A DNA stretch of 64,000 nt, from contig NC_064548.1 in NCBI RefSeq assembly GCF_023856365.1, positions 4,329,501-4,393,500 of the forward strand, given 5' to 3'. This stretch comes from Brienomyrus brachyistius (Eukaryota > Chordata > Actinopteri > Osteoglossiformes > Mormyridae). The translations under genes and the position numbers were made by a program. The first letter of the stretch is position 1, and each line of letters opens with the position of its first letter. Shown one piece after another: positions 48,901-58,984 of the stretch. Under the pieces are notes generated by a model. The model was not told the origin of the DNA. It saw nothing but the letters and a program-made list of their open reading frames with translations, and ran no database searches.

Positions 48901-51634
48901 TCGCCGTTTGGGGGACACGGTTGTGGGAGGCTGTTCGGCATCCGACGGGACGGATGGCTGGGACACTGCCTCCGCGCTATACGCCACGTCAAACCCCAGC
49001 CTCCTTGCTGTCAGGTGCTACATCAGCTGGTGGAGGTTGGAGCGTACCTCCCTCAGCTGGCTCCTGTCCCCATGTGAGGACATTGACAGCAGAAGGTCGC
49101 AGCTCTGACTGGCGAAACCTAGCGCGACGGGATCCTCATGGACGTCGGGCTGGTTAAGCCAGTAATAGGCCTCTTGCAGCAGACCGAGATGTTCGTTCTC
49201 GGTCTGCCGCGCCTCTTTGCTTGGGTCTGTCATTCTGTCACGATACGCTCGCGATCGCTGGGTGAGCGTGCAGGTAGGCGAGCGAGCAGGAACAGGCAAG
49301 CAGGCAAAGTACGGGAAACTGGGTTTAATAGCAGGACGCAGGACAGGAAACATCAGAGACTGACTAACATCAATGACAGACAAGGGAAACAGGTAAGACC
49401 AGGACTTAAATAAGACAGGACTAATCAAAGTAAGTGGACAAAGATGGAGACGATCAGGGAGCCGACGAGCCAGGTCATGACACACTGATATTTGTATATG
49501 ATTTTATGTGATGTCATTTTATTTATGTCAAATAGCAAATTTTGAAATCTGAAGGGGGGGGTCTGTAATTCTTTATCTTTACAGAAAAAGCAGAGTGGAG
49601 AATGGGGAGTGGCTAGAAGTCCTACTGAACTTTTCTGAAGTGGAGAAAGAAGACTTCTACAACACATACAGGTGTATGGTCTTCAATGACAAGGGACTTG
49701 TTGTCGCTAACTTCACCTTACTGCCTTCAGGTGGGTGACCATGTCTCCAGAGCTCAGACCACAGGACGGCCATTTTCTTTCTAAACAGGAAGGCTGTCCT
49801 TTATGTTACCATTCAGCTCAGAGTCCTGTGAAAGAAGCTTCACCATGGAAGGATAAATATCAGCTTCATCAGTGATTTGTAATGTAGGCCATCAGTTTTA
49901 AACCATGCGCTCTGAAGCTGAGTACTTTTTTGGCATGACTCATCCCTCTAGATGGTTGTCAGTTCCCCTCTTTTGAAAATGGTGTTGCAGTGTGTAAGAG
50001 CTCTCCCCTTATCTGTGCTTTTGAGCAGAACCAAACCACCTCCTCTCTGTGGGCCTGTTCTTTGCCAGTCCAGCTCTGATCTTCATCATTGCCGTCGCCG
50101 TGTGGCGGATCATTAAAATCGAGGTGGCCTTGTTGTTCAGAAGCTCCTTCCCGTGTCTCTACCCAGACCCAGGTTGGCCACCAATGTGTTGAATATCTGA
50201 ATTCCAGGTTTTGGGATCTGTCCCATACCTCATGGCGACATAACACACACATGTGTGGGTAAATGTCATTGGTTAACCATAGTCATTTAATTAAACATTT
50301 ATAAAGAAGATTATGCCTGGCCCATCACACAAAAATACACAAATTGACCTGTGTTTTGCTGCCAACAACACTACAGATTACAGATACTGAGGAAAAACAG
50401 AGAGCCCAGCAATTTATAATAAAACTGTTCCTCTCTTACTATACCAGCCATTGTCAATGAGAGTTTTCGTTTGGTTTTCACTGCTCTCCACCAGGATGCG
50501 ATGGGAAGGTGTATGATGCCTACGTAGCTTACCCGAGGTCGTGTGGGGGTGCTGTCTGCAGGGGCGAGACCTGTAGAGCTGTTGAGGAATTTGCCCTCCG
50601 CATCCTGCCCGAGGTCCTGGAAGGAGAGTTGGGCTACAGGCTTTTTATCATGGGCCGGGAAAGCCTGCCGGGCGAAGGTGAGCCTCCTGCAGTCTTATGA
50701 GGCCTGTCAAATAGACCAATTAACCAGATTTTGTGTATGAGGTTTTATGACAAAAAAAAACACAGCTTGATATGTACATTGATAGAAGATGCAGCTCTGA
50801 AGCAAAGGTGATGACTAGTTTTAATGATGCAGTACTGTGGCCTGTGAATAATTAATAAAAATATGCCACTAAAGACAACAAGCTTAAATTTAGTAGAACA
50901 TGACATGACTTATTCATAAGGATCAGCTTTATTATTTTAAAATTTATATCACTGCCTTGATGCTGTGAAATGTTCTCGATTTTGGTGTTGTCACCCTTGA
51001 ATTTCAAAGAGTTCCATGGATTTTGTAAGCTTGGTGATCAAAAGAAAATCTATATTGGCTTGCTTTTTTTGCTAACAAAGCACTAGTAGGGGGTTCCCAT
51101 ATAATTATCAGCAAAGGATGTTATTAAGTGTCTTTGTGATAGTGTCTGTACCGATAAACATCCAAGTCTCTGTCTTGTGCCATCGTTAAGCTTTATATGT
51201 GGGCGTAACTGCATGTCTGTCACTGACCACATCCCTCACGGGCCTCTCTCCTCTCAGCGGTGGCAGATGTCGTCCAACAAAACATCGGGAAAAGCCGGCG
51301 CCTCCTCCTGCTGTATTCTGCCTTCTCCCTTTCCCACCCGGATGCCGCTGAGAGTTTGGAGCAGCAGCTGGCCGTCCATGCTGCTCTCGTGGAGAGTACG
51401 GTCCCAGCCATCCTAGTGGAACTAGGGGAGATAGTTGACAGCACGGTCCTCCCCAAAGCCATGCAGTACCTTCGGAGCCAACAAGGTGCAGTGCGGTGGG
51501 GAAGGACCATTGAGGAAGGGGCCATGGATAGAGGTCGGGCCTCTGACAGGTTCTGGAAACATCTGCGGTACCACATGCCACCTAGGATCAGCCAGACACG
51601 CCCCCTGGAGAAACACTTCTTACTGAACATTTAG
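39971..51634 (+). CDS. il1r1: Interleukin-1 receptor type 1 (TIR-bearing signalling receptor)
   Basis: Exons: 39971-40040 (coding part of an exon beginning at 39910), 41066-41303, 41531-41708, 42981-43149, 44306-44368, 46993-47122, 49585-49730, 50029-50172, 50495-50677, 51258-51634 (stop TAG). Phases agree throughout and give 565 residues (human IL1R1 is 569). Signal peptide: MGLSFPMLLMAVSCL. Ig1 has AAMLTCHM and GTYMCILR; Ig2 has LLFCPLYSYM, FKWYK and GNYTCRM; Ig3 has KTCRVF and YRCMVFND. Membrane segment about 336-357. The TIR domain starts at about 384: box 1 DAYVAYP, box 2 GYRLFIMGRESLPGE, SRRLLLLYS, box 3 FWKHLRYHMP (539-548). These closely follow IL1R1 family boxes. The product would bind IL-1 and, with the accessory protein, recruit MyD88 (family knowledge). 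A paralog such as IL1RL2 is less likely given length, order next to il1r2 and TIR sequence. Confidence 0.9.
40500..40580 (+). mobile_element. Tc1-like element 3' end fragment
   Basis: GCCATAAAAGTTCCTTTATG with GGCCAGGTGTCCCAATGCTTTT matches the right end of the Tc1-like relic at 54000-55125. Only the terminal about 80 bp remain, in the first intron of il1r1. Confidence 0.65.
41867..42212 (-). repeat. full-length tRNA-headed SINE, minus orientation
   Basis: Read on the minus strand, the head carries a Pol III A box (TGGTGCAGTGG, 42189-42199) and a B box (GGTTCGAGTCT, 42146-42156). The body and a GGATGGAAGG-type tail end at about 41867. This is the best preserved of five related copies here (also 12490-12690, 33368-33489, 38540-38870, 53563-53880). 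It lies in the il1r1 intron between exons 3 and 4. Confidence 0.85.
43179..43765. repeat. 44/55-bp minisatellite in an il1r1 intron
   Basis: Eleven units beginning GGCACTGCTGTTATCTCACT are arranged head to tail, preceded by a partial unit. Units are either 55 bp or 44 bp. They differ by one 11-bp block (GGCTGGTGCCT-like), which is itself a tandem duplication inside the unit. The array starts 30 bp after the donor of il1r1 exon 4 (43149). Two plus-strand frames stay open through it by composition only. Confidence 0.95.
44586..44910. mobile_element. MITE with TA-flanked terminal inverted repeats
   Basis: CAGATGTTCCTCTACTTACG at the left is inverted at the right (GTAAGTAGAGGAGCGTCTG), with TA at both edges. 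The interior is GC-rich at 44700-44770 and has no ORF. It lies in the il1r1 intron between exons 5 and 6. Confidence 0.8.
44928..45270 (-). mobile_element. Tc1-like transposon fragment, minus strand
   Basis: It carries the same end (ACAGCTCTGGAAAAAAT) and transposase segment (GLKSHKVRKKPFIKEEQRR) as the fragment at 31528-31905. The two copies align over GGTCATTCCCAGTGTCTCCT and TTCTTGTGTACTGCTGTCTT. It is degenerate and lacks the catalytic region. Confidence 0.75.
45271..46992. other. il1r1 intron 5 remainder, short tandem repeat near end
   Basis: I see no exon. There is an AAT run at 46598-46614 and three copies of a 22-bp unit (AAAGCAACAAGGGGCTGTGT) at about 46802-46868. The next il1r1 exon starts at 46993. 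Confidence 0.6.
47657..47943 (-). repeat. LTR (3' LTR in element orientation)
   Basis: This 287-bp copy contains about 40 bp near its right end (around AAGCACACGTGGGTAATCAG) that the other LTR lacks. Otherwise the two differ by only a few single bases, which suggests a fairly recent insertion. Confidence 0.88.
48175..49233 (-). pseudogene. LTR-element internal ORF, proline-rich, one in-frame TAG
   Basis: From ATG at 49231-49233 (MTDPSKEARQ) a single minus-strand frame runs to a stop at 48175, about 352 codons, broken only by a TAG at 49018-49020. The first 71 residues are mixed in composition. After the TAG comes a basic patch (SPKRRKRRKKPA), then a long Pro/Ala-rich region with repeated PAAPGQAPP-like motifs. 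This could be a Gag-like protein, but I see no zinc knuckle or known Gag motif. It is not similar to the surrounding receptor gene. Confidence 0.6.
49236..49482 (-). repeat. LTR (5' LTR in element orientation)
   Basis: This 247-bp copy matches the first LTR except for scattered substitutions and the 40-bp deletion. In element orientation it is followed almost at once by the internal ORF start at 49233, leaving no visible primer-binding site. Confidence 0.88.
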
Positions 51635-51984
51635 GTCTAGGTGTGCAGTGGATGAGGAACCAAATGTGTAACAAAATGACTGAAAGCAGAGCTGGATTGT
51701 TTTCTAGAAATCTGATCATGCTTATGTGCCAGACGTCCTTCGTGAAGCTGTCAGCAGAGTGTGTGCTTTTAAGCCATTGTTTAGTTACACTAGCCGATTA
51801 CTTGCATCAATTCACACTCATATTACATTGTTTGCTTGGAGTGATGGGTGGTCTTTTCAACACATATTGTAGTCGTGAATTGTATTTTCATGCCAAACAG
51901 CATAGAAAAGTTGGTGTACAGTAATCGAAATTGTAGTTTGAATCCAACTCTTGAGTGGTTACAGGATTCCTTTTGCCAAGGCAG
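51635..51984. other. il1r1 3' flank
   Basis: Sequence after the il1r1 stop without a clear exon. No canonical polyadenylation hexamer close to the stop stands out, so the transcript end is not placed. Confidence 0.35.
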
Positions 51985-52822
51985 ATTTTCAGTCAGATTA
52001 AGATCAGGATTGTTTGCTGGCAAGCTTAAGGCAGAGCACTTTTTTTCAGTTGTTCTTCTGGATGTCAAGTCACTTATGTTTTCTTTGGATTGTTGTGCCA
52101 TTGGCCCAATGTTGATCTTTGGCCCAAACCTAGTTTTATGACACTGGGTAGCACATTTCCCTCTAAAGTGCCTCAGTAATCCTCTGATTTCATGATCCCT
52201 TTAATACCTTCAAGGCCTGCAGTACCAGAGGCAGCAAAGCAGCCCCACAGCATTACGGATCCTCCACCATATATATATATATATATATATATATAAGTGT
52301 AGGCAGGCTGTTATTTTCCTTTTAAGCTTCATTTCGTCAGACTAAAACAAATCGCTGGTCTGCATTGTCCATTGAACATTCTGCCTGAGGGATTGTGGTT
52401 TCGCTAGGTAGGTTTTAGGTCTCTAGGTAGCCTAGTGGTCTTCATCTTGCGCTTTACCCTTAAAACCTTTCCTGGTTTAGTGAGTGGCAAATGGTACGGG
52501 TCGAAACCATCACTCCAGGTTGCCCCGGGTCAGCCTACGTGCTTATTTTCTTTTTACGTTTGAAGACTTTGCTGATTAATTTTCCTCTGCCCACCGTGTC
52601 CTTGGAGATTCCTGACAGGTTCATGCAGCAAGCTTCTAAGTAGCATTGCAACCTGCTGAAACAGGGATGTTTTTATTGTTATAGTTTAATCCTGTACTGT
52701 TCTGTATCAAACATATGAGTGTATTTACACCTAAGCTGTTCCACTACTCATTTCTTTCAGGAGATATTGTACATGACAAATGGAAAATTCAGGGGTGCCA
52801 ATAACTGTGACCAGAACTGTAC
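51985..52822 (-). mobile_element. Tc1-like relic, minus strand
   Basis: The minus strand keeps the third catalytic motif region (SLPANNPDLNLTENLPWQK, in place of the usual NSPDLNPIENLW). The right end has the terminal sequence TCAGGGGTGCCAATAACTGT, read outward. The matching left end is missing and the frame is destroyed. An AT microsatellite at 52269-52295 has grown inside it. Confidence 0.7.
52269..52295. repeat. (AT)n microsatellite
   Basis: Thirteen AT units within the Tc1-like relic. Confidence 0.9.
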
Positions 52823-53562
52823 ATAATGGGTAGTTTCAAGATGCCACTGTGCCAAACTGCAGGGCTTTTTAATTATGGGATGGCATTACAGTACTCTAAG
52901 AAAATCCACATAAGACGGAGATGTCTATCCCAGTAGAGCTGTCATAACTTTCATTAAAGGTGTATCAATCATTAATTAAAAAAATTCCTAATACATATAC
53001 TGTCGTTCAGGGCTATTCAACTTTTGTTCAGGTTGGACCAAGTGTTCATGGTGTTTGTTCCAATCTTATAAAGTCCTAATACAACTAATTATTTTGATTT
53101 AAATGTGACAGTTTTAACCTACTTCAGATTTGCTTCCGTAAGACACAGGAACACATTAATGTTTTACTGCTGCAAAGTAAAGATTATGAACTGATTAACA
53201 TCTTGAGAGTTCATGGGAATGAGCATTTCCTTGTATGATCTTTCTGCTTCTGCACTGATCCATATAGCAGCTTCACAGAGCGTACTGCGATTGCCTGCCT
53301 ATTCCTGAACCTGTGGTGCTGTGGCTGGGTATTACATGGCTACAGTGTTATTTACAGTTTATACCAAATGTACTTGCAAATTCACAGTAAGTTTTCTGTA
53401 CCAACACTGCATGCACTGGTTTAAATAAGAAAATATCTATGAAATAGAAGCATTTTCTGTGAAAAGCAAATATGCTTAAGTCTTTTGTGCTTAAGATCGC
53501 TATTTCCTGAAATATTACTCTCATTGTTCAGAATAAACAGTATTGCCATATGCTTTTGCCAC
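52823..53562. other. intergenic, nothing recognised
   Basis: No supported exon or element end in this AT-rich stretch. Confidence 0.4.
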
Positions 53563-53880
53563 TATCCATCTTCTGTAACTGCCTGTCCTATTCCAGGTGG
53601 GGGGGGGGGGGGTCCTGAGCCTATCCTGGAGGCCACAGGTGCTAGGCAGGGACCAACACAGGTGGGGCACACACACACCATTCACTCAAACCTACTGGCA
53701 GCTTGGGAACTCCAGTTAACATCAACATATTTTTGAAAGTTGAGGTGGATTGCAGAGCACCCTGAGGAAATCCCCTGATGAGATATGCGCACACACACAC
53801 ACACGCACAGGGTCAGGGCAGGGACTCAAACCTTGTTCCCATAGGTGTGAGTCAACAATGCTAACCACTGCACCACAGCC
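53563..53880 (-). repeat. tRNA-headed SINE, diverged, minus orientation
   Basis: It aligns with the SINE at 41867-42212 across its length (GAGCCTATCCTGGAGG, ACACCATTCACTCA, GCTAACCACTGCACCA). The A box region is preserved. The B box is degenerate (GACTCAAACC). It contains a run of 15 G at about 53598 and an AC microsatellite. Confidence 0.8.
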
Positions 53881-53999
53881 CATATTGGTTGCTTTTGTAT
53901 TATTTTTATTATAATTTTTTTATTACTAATGGCGGTTTTTGAAAGGAAGGAAGTGATTTAAGTAATTGCTTTTACAGTAAAAACACAAAAAACTGGACA

Positions 54000-55125
54000 T
54001 ACACCATATGGAAAGTATTGGGACACATCTCATAATCAGGTGTTTTGTTCAGACTCATTGCCACCGGTGTATAAAATCAAGCATCTAGCCATGCAATCAG
54101 GTTCACTAGTTTGCCGATTGCTGAGGCGCATGGTGCAAAAGCTGCCAGCGCTCTGTTGACTCAGTAACTGCAGAGACCATACTTCCTCTGGCATTGAGCC
54201 CAACATAAAAACTGCACTGGGAGCTTCATGGAATGGGCTTCCATGGCTGAGCAGCTGCACGTAAGCCTCACATCAAGTACAATGCCAAGCGTTGGATGGA
54301 GTGGTGGCGTGAACTGATGAATCATGCTTCTCCGTCAATCTGATAGATAACTCTGGGTTTGGTGGATGCCAGGAGAACGTTACCTGCCTGACTTCATTGT
54401 GCCAACTGAAATGTTTGGTGGCCGACCCCTGGAGGATGGGCTCCCCCTTTGAGTCTGGTCCCTCCCAAGGTTTCTTCCTTCTAGGGAGTTTTTCCTTGCC
54501 ACTGTCGCCTATGGCTTACTCACTGGGGGCTTTGGGTGGGATGCTGTAAAGCGCTTTGAGACGATGTAATGGTGTGATAATGCGCTATACAAAAATGTAT
54601 TTGTTTGTTGTTTAGTGGAGGAGGGATAATGGTATGGGCCTGTTTTTCAGGAGTTGGTCTAGGGCCCTTAGCTCCAGTGAAGGGAACTCTTAATGCTTCA
54701 GCAAACCAAGGCATTTTGGACAATTCTATGCTTCCAACTTCATGGGAAAAGTTTGTTGAAGGTTCTTTTTTGTTCCAGCCTGACTGTGCCCCAGTGCACA
54801 GGGCATGATACATAAAGTCGTGGTTGGATGAGTTTTGTGTTAGAACTTGACTGAGTCCTGACCTCAACTCCATCAAATACCTTTGGGATGAACAGATCAG
54901 AGACTGCAAGCCAGACCGTCACATCCAACATCAGTGCCTGACCTCATAAATGGTCTTCTGGATGAATGGGGAAAAAATCCCACAGATACACTCCAAAATC
55001 TTGTAGAAAACCTTCCCAGAAGATTGGCAGCTGTTACAGCTGCACAAGGGGGACAATCTATGGATTTAGAATGGAATGTCATAAAAGTTCTTGTAGGTAT
55101 ATTTGCCAGTTGTCCCGGTAGCTTT
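54000..55125 (+). mobile_element. Tc1/mariner-type relic with a nested insertion
   Basis: The left end ACACCATATGGAAAGTATTG with GGACA is inverted in degenerate form at the right (AGTTGTCCCGGTAGC). Plus-strand transposase pieces survive: GGGIMVWACFSGVGLGPLAP, then LQPDCAPVHRA-like sequence with the second Asp, then LNSIKYLWDEQI and the C-terminal LINGLLDEWGKNPTDTLQNL. Several stops and frameshifts make it inactive. The interior is split by a 189-bp insertion at 54422-54610. Confidence 0.85.
54422..54610 (+). mobile_element. short retroposon nested in the Tc1 relic
   Basis: The transposase sequence breaks at TTTGGTGG (54414-54421) and resumes at TTTAGTGG (54611-54618), an 8-bp target duplication with one change. 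The insert contains the widespread fish repeat block GGTTTCTTCCTTCTAGGGAG with TTTTTCCTTGCCACTGTCGC and ends GCGCTATACAAAAATGTATT plus TGTT repeats. I cannot assign it to a named SINE or LINE family with certainty. Confidence 0.75.
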
Positions 55126-55810
55126 GTTTGTTTATTATATCAGTTGACACATTTTGAGGTGAACTTTGATATGGTATCAGCTGATTGAACTGTTTTTCCT
55201 GTTGAGGTATTTATCAAAAAGAGATTTCTAAGATCTCTCTATCAGTCACCATATCATTGCTTCTGAACCTGGACAGCTTGCTGTTCTCTTGATGGTTCAT
55301 ATCGAGAACATGTTTATCTGGGGGTGGCCGTTTAAGGAGGCTGTGATTCAATGAGTGGAAATACACGGGTTATGCAGTCACAGTCACAGTACCCTCTGGA
55401 GCGCTTTTTAGCCGCCCCCACTTGATCATGCAAACTGAAAAACCGTTAATGGAAAATCCTCAAAGACTGGGAAAAAAGTTTTCATGTTTACTTGAGGTGA
55501 GTTCTGTGGGAGGTTGAAAGAAGTAATTCACAAACTGCAATGGAAACAGAATTTCACATATTAGTAGAGAGTTAAATTGTGTGCAGTATGCTATAGTAAA
55601 ACAGTGACAACAATTTACATTATTCATGGGACATTATTTATTGGCATACAAATATGATGTGTTTACTATGCATAGGCCTACAGCTGTTACCTTCTGAGCT
55701 GAGTAAATGGCTCTTTATTCACAAGAGTTCCATTCATTTAGCACCAATGCACACTGAAGCAACCCCACCTCTCATATCATATCCTATAACTTGGGACACA
55801 ACAATGGGAC

Positions 55811-56936
55811 ATGCTTTAAGAACATAAGAACTATACAAACGAGAGGAGGCCATTCGGCCCATCAAGCTCGCTTGGGGAGAACTAAACTAATAGCTCAGAG
55901 TCGTTAAAATCTTATCTAGCTCTGATTTAAAGGAACCCAAGGATTCAGCTTGCACTACATTATCAGGAAGGCTATTCCATACTCTGACTACACGCTGCGT
56001 AAAGAAGTGCTTCCTTAAATCCAGCTTGAAATGTTCTCCCGCTAATTTCCACCTATGGCCACGAGTTCGTGTATTTAAACTAATGCTGAAGTAACTATTT
56101 GGTTGAACAGCATCCAAACCTGTTAGAATCTTATATACCTGGATCATGTCCCCCCTCAATCTCCTTTGCTTGAGACTGAACAGATTTAGCTCAAGTAACC
56201 GTTCCTCGTATGACATTCCTCTAAGACCAGAAATCATTTTTGTGGCCCTACGCTGCACCTTTTCTAAGGCCACAATGTCCTTTTTAAGATATGGTGACCA
56301 AACCTGCACACAATATTCTAGGTGAGGTCTCACCAAGGAATTGTATAATCTTAGCATTACCTCCCTTGACTTAAACTCCACACACCTGGAGATATACCCC
56401 AACATCCTATTGGCCTTTTTTATTGCTTCCCCACACTGGCGAGAATGGGACATGGAAGCATCAACATACACACCAAGGTCTTTCTCATGATCAGCTACCT
56501 TTATTTCAGTGACACCCATGAAATACCTGTACTTTATATTTCTGCTCCCTAGATGGAGTACCTTACATTTATCGACGTTAAATTTCATCTGCCAGGTATC
56601 GGCCCAGTCACTAATTAAATCAAGATCCCGCTGTAGCTGCTGAGCCACTAATTCAGTATCTGCTACACCACCCACCTTGGTGTCATCTGCAAATTTCACC
56701 AGTTTACTGTATATATTGGTATCCATATCATTTATGTAAATTAGGAACAATAGTGGTCCTAAAATCGAACCCTGCGGTACCCCACTATGAACGCAGGCCC
56801 ACTGTGACATTGTGCCTCTTATAACTACTCGCTGTTTCCTATCTGTTAACCAGTTATCAATCCAGGTCGCTACGGTACCTAAAATACCAGTCGCTTTGAG
56901 TTTAAGTAGTTTAGCCAAATAAGCCCCCTGTGTGTT
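55811..56936 (-). mobile_element. 5'-truncated LINE, minus strand
   Basis: The 3' end at 55811 shows GAGGCCATTCGGCCCATCAA close to the terminus, shared with the fragment at 3958-4342. The 5' break is at about 56930, where the reverse-transcriptase frame stops matching. The retained ORF is uninterrupted, so this copy is much younger than the one in map4k4. Confidence 0.9.
55887..56918 (-). CDS. LINE reverse transcriptase, C-terminal 343 residues (truncated)
   Basis: This open frame keeps the reverse-transcriptase motifs SGVPQGSILGPLLF (residues 45-58) and FADD (76-79), the thumb and C-terminal region typical of Jockey/CR1/Rex-like fish LINEs (HLEYCVQVWSPYLKKDI, SYEERLLELNLFSLKQRRL, VWNSLPDNVV). 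The N-terminal fingers, the first catalytic Asp and any endonuclease are missing because the insertion is 5'-truncated, so the protein cannot be active. The annotated start is simply the first ATG in the remaining frame. Confidence 0.85.
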   Translation of the reverse strand: MAKLLKLKATGILGTVATWIDNWLTDRKQRVVIRGTMSQWACVHSGVPQGSILGPLLFLIYINDMDTNIYSKLVKFADDTKVGGVADTELVAQQLQRDLDLISDWADTWQMKFNVDKCKVLHLGSRNIKYRYFMGVTEIKVADHEKDLGVYVDASMSHSRQCGEAIKKANRMLGYISRCVEFKSREVMLRLYNSLVRPHLEYCVQVWSPYLKKDIVALEKVQRRATKMISGLRGMSYEERLLELNLFSLKQRRLRGDMIQVYKILTGLDAVQPNSYFSISLNTRTRGHRWKLAGEHFKLDLRKHFFTQRVVRVWNSLPDNVVQAESLGSFKSELDKILTTLSY

Positions 56937-57399
56937 AAAGTATGAACATGAATTTATCTCATGGGGTGATGGATGGCAGCCATTTTTCTCACGACATCCT
57001 TTAATGGAAACATCCTATTTGTAATTTCATTTTGTCGGCTTATAGAAAATTTGCTTACAATTTGCACAGAAATGTAATGGAAACACAGCTTATGACAAAG
57101 TCAGCTGTCGTCCTCTTCTTTCTTTGATCGGTTATATTCACTGTGGGTTTATTCGCTCCCGAGGCTCCGCCAGTAGGGCCCGACACTGCAGATCAGTTTC
57201 ATCTCTGCTCCCATTCACTTGCTTCTGATTCATTCTTCTTTGGCGCTCAACGTGCCAGTCGAGGTTCAGAAAGAGGATGAGCCACCTTTGTTAGTTAGGG
57301 GTCATAGGAGGCACCGATTACCCTTCCTGTCTAAAATGAAAACAGCTTAATTTTCTGTGGTAAAGTATTTTGGACGAGCTCCTATGGCAGCCGCCCACT
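56937..57399. other. intergenic, nothing recognised
   Basis: No supported feature between the LINE and the next transposase relic. Confidence 0.4.
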
Positions 57400-58040
57400 G
57401 GCCACTGTTAGGTACCCCTCGTTGGTACTGGGTTTTGGCTCCCTTTTGATTTCAGAACTGCCTTATTTATTTGTGGCATAGATTCAACCAACCTGAAACA
57501 TTCATCAGAGACTTTGGTCCATGTTAATATGATAGCATCATGCAGTTGCTGCAGATTTGTCGGTTGCATCTTCATGATGCAAGTCTCCCGTTCCACCACA
57601 TCCCGCAGCTGTACTCGATTGAGATCTAGTGACTGTGGAGGCTTTTTGAATACAGTGACCTCCTTGTAATGTTCAAGATACCCATCTGAGATGATATGAA
57701 CCTTGTGATATGATATGTTATCCTGCAGGAAGTAGCCATTAGAAGCTGGGTACACTGTGTTCATGAAGAGATGCACATGATCAGCAACAATACTCAAGTA
57801 GGCTGTGGCATTTAAACGATACTCGACACTTTGGCACCCAAAGTGTGCCAAGAAAATATCCCCCACACCCTTACACCACCATCACCAGCCTAAATTGTTG
57901 ATACAAGGCAGGATGGATTCATATTTTAATGTTGGTTATGCCAAATCCTGACTGTACCATATGAATGTTGCAGCAGAAATCAGGACTCATCTGACCAGGT
58001 ACCATTAAAGCTACTGGATGTTTTCTTTCTTTTTCAGCAC
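57400..58040 (-). pseudogene. Tc1-like transposase relic, minus strand
   Basis: The minus strand reads, in pieces, a first catalytic site resembling WSDES (about 57985), then a 152-codon open frame: GDIFLAHFGCQSVEYRLNAT, the second Asp in YFLQDNISYHKVH, and PPQSLDLNRVQLRDVVERE. In the last motif the usual catalytic Glu of NPIEHLW is replaced by Gln and one residue is lost, so it is catalytically dead as well as frame-broken. A related fragment in the other orientation lies at 58985-59190. Confidence 0.85.
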
Positions 58041-58984
58041 ATTCTCTGTAAAGCCTAGAGATGGTTGTGCATGAAAATCCCAGTATGTCCCACGTTTAAC
58101 ATGGTCAGAGGCCGCCTACTATTTTCAATGACTGCTGGGGGCTGGCTAGTGATAAACGAAAATGAAAAGAAATGAATACATTTATTGACAGTAGTGGAAT
58201 CTACTAAATTCACAAAGGGATATTCACGATAAACATGCCCATTGTAGCTGTGGTTATGGCTAATGCAGGTTGCAGCCAGCAATAGTCGGTGGTTTTGTAA
58301 CATTCGGTTTCTCAATAAAGGACACCAGCACTAGAGAGAAAGACCTGTTGGTTCTGTTGGTTCTGATATACCGAACTGGGATATGTTGCTGGAAACACAT
58401 CCGACATTCTAACTTTGATGACATCCGAGTGTGTACAACTGCAGCAAAGCAGATAATGCAAGTTAGTCTCCCTGTGTCTATCCTTTTCTATACCAGGAAA
58501 GAAAAATACAACGTCTGTAGAGGTGTTTATAACTACAGACATGCAAATATACTTAGCTGTACAGAACACGAGTTTTAGTTCATTAGGATTGTTGTGATTT
58601 TTGACATTTTTATGTATTTTACGTATTTATTTTTATAGTGTGCAAATGAGTGTCTCTTGGGTTTTGTTATTGAGACTGACGCATTGCGTTTTACAACTGT
58701 TCCTAATTGTTTTTGCAGTTTTAATAATAATTAATTTTAAATCCTATTCTCCTTGCTGTACCAAAATTGCACTGAACTGTGATCCCAAAGCTGAAGTTTG
58801 TACTGAACTGTGAATTTTGTGTATTATTAGACCTTTATTGGCCTAATCTTATCTGTAAACTAATTGAGATGGCTGTCTGATAATCTGGGTATGGCCAGCA
58901 GGATGGTGGAAAGTTACTCAACAGGATGGGCTGGTAACATAAAACACGTGTTGCATACACCGATTTCTAATAAAAGTGCACAAT
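58041..58984. other. intergenic, nothing firm
   Basis: The first 250 bp may be the N-terminal coding remainder of the transposase relic. The rest shows no supported exon or repeat. Confidence 0.35.

Larger units (their letters stand above)
47657..49482 (-). mobile_element. non-autonomous LTR retrotransposon with 5-bp target duplication
   Basis: Two direct repeats, 47657-47943 and 49236-49482, each begin TGTCACGATACGC and end GGTCATGACA. The element is flanked on both sides by CACTG (47652-47656 and 49483-49487), a perfect 5-bp target-site duplication. A minus-strand TATA-like TCTTATTTAAGTCC in each LTR and the ORF direction put transcription on the minus strand. A G-rich tract (minus strand of the C run at 47947) precedes the 3' LTR like a polypurine tract. 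The 1.3-kb interior encodes no reverse transcriptase, protease or integrase, so it must rely on enzymes from elsewhere. It sits in the il1r1 intron between the two Ig3 exons. Confidence 0.9.

Noticed and set aside
48108..48992. Plus-strand Arg/Glu-rich ORFs opposite the LTR-element frame
   Set aside because: They are antisense shadows of the Pro/Ala-rich minus-strand frame.
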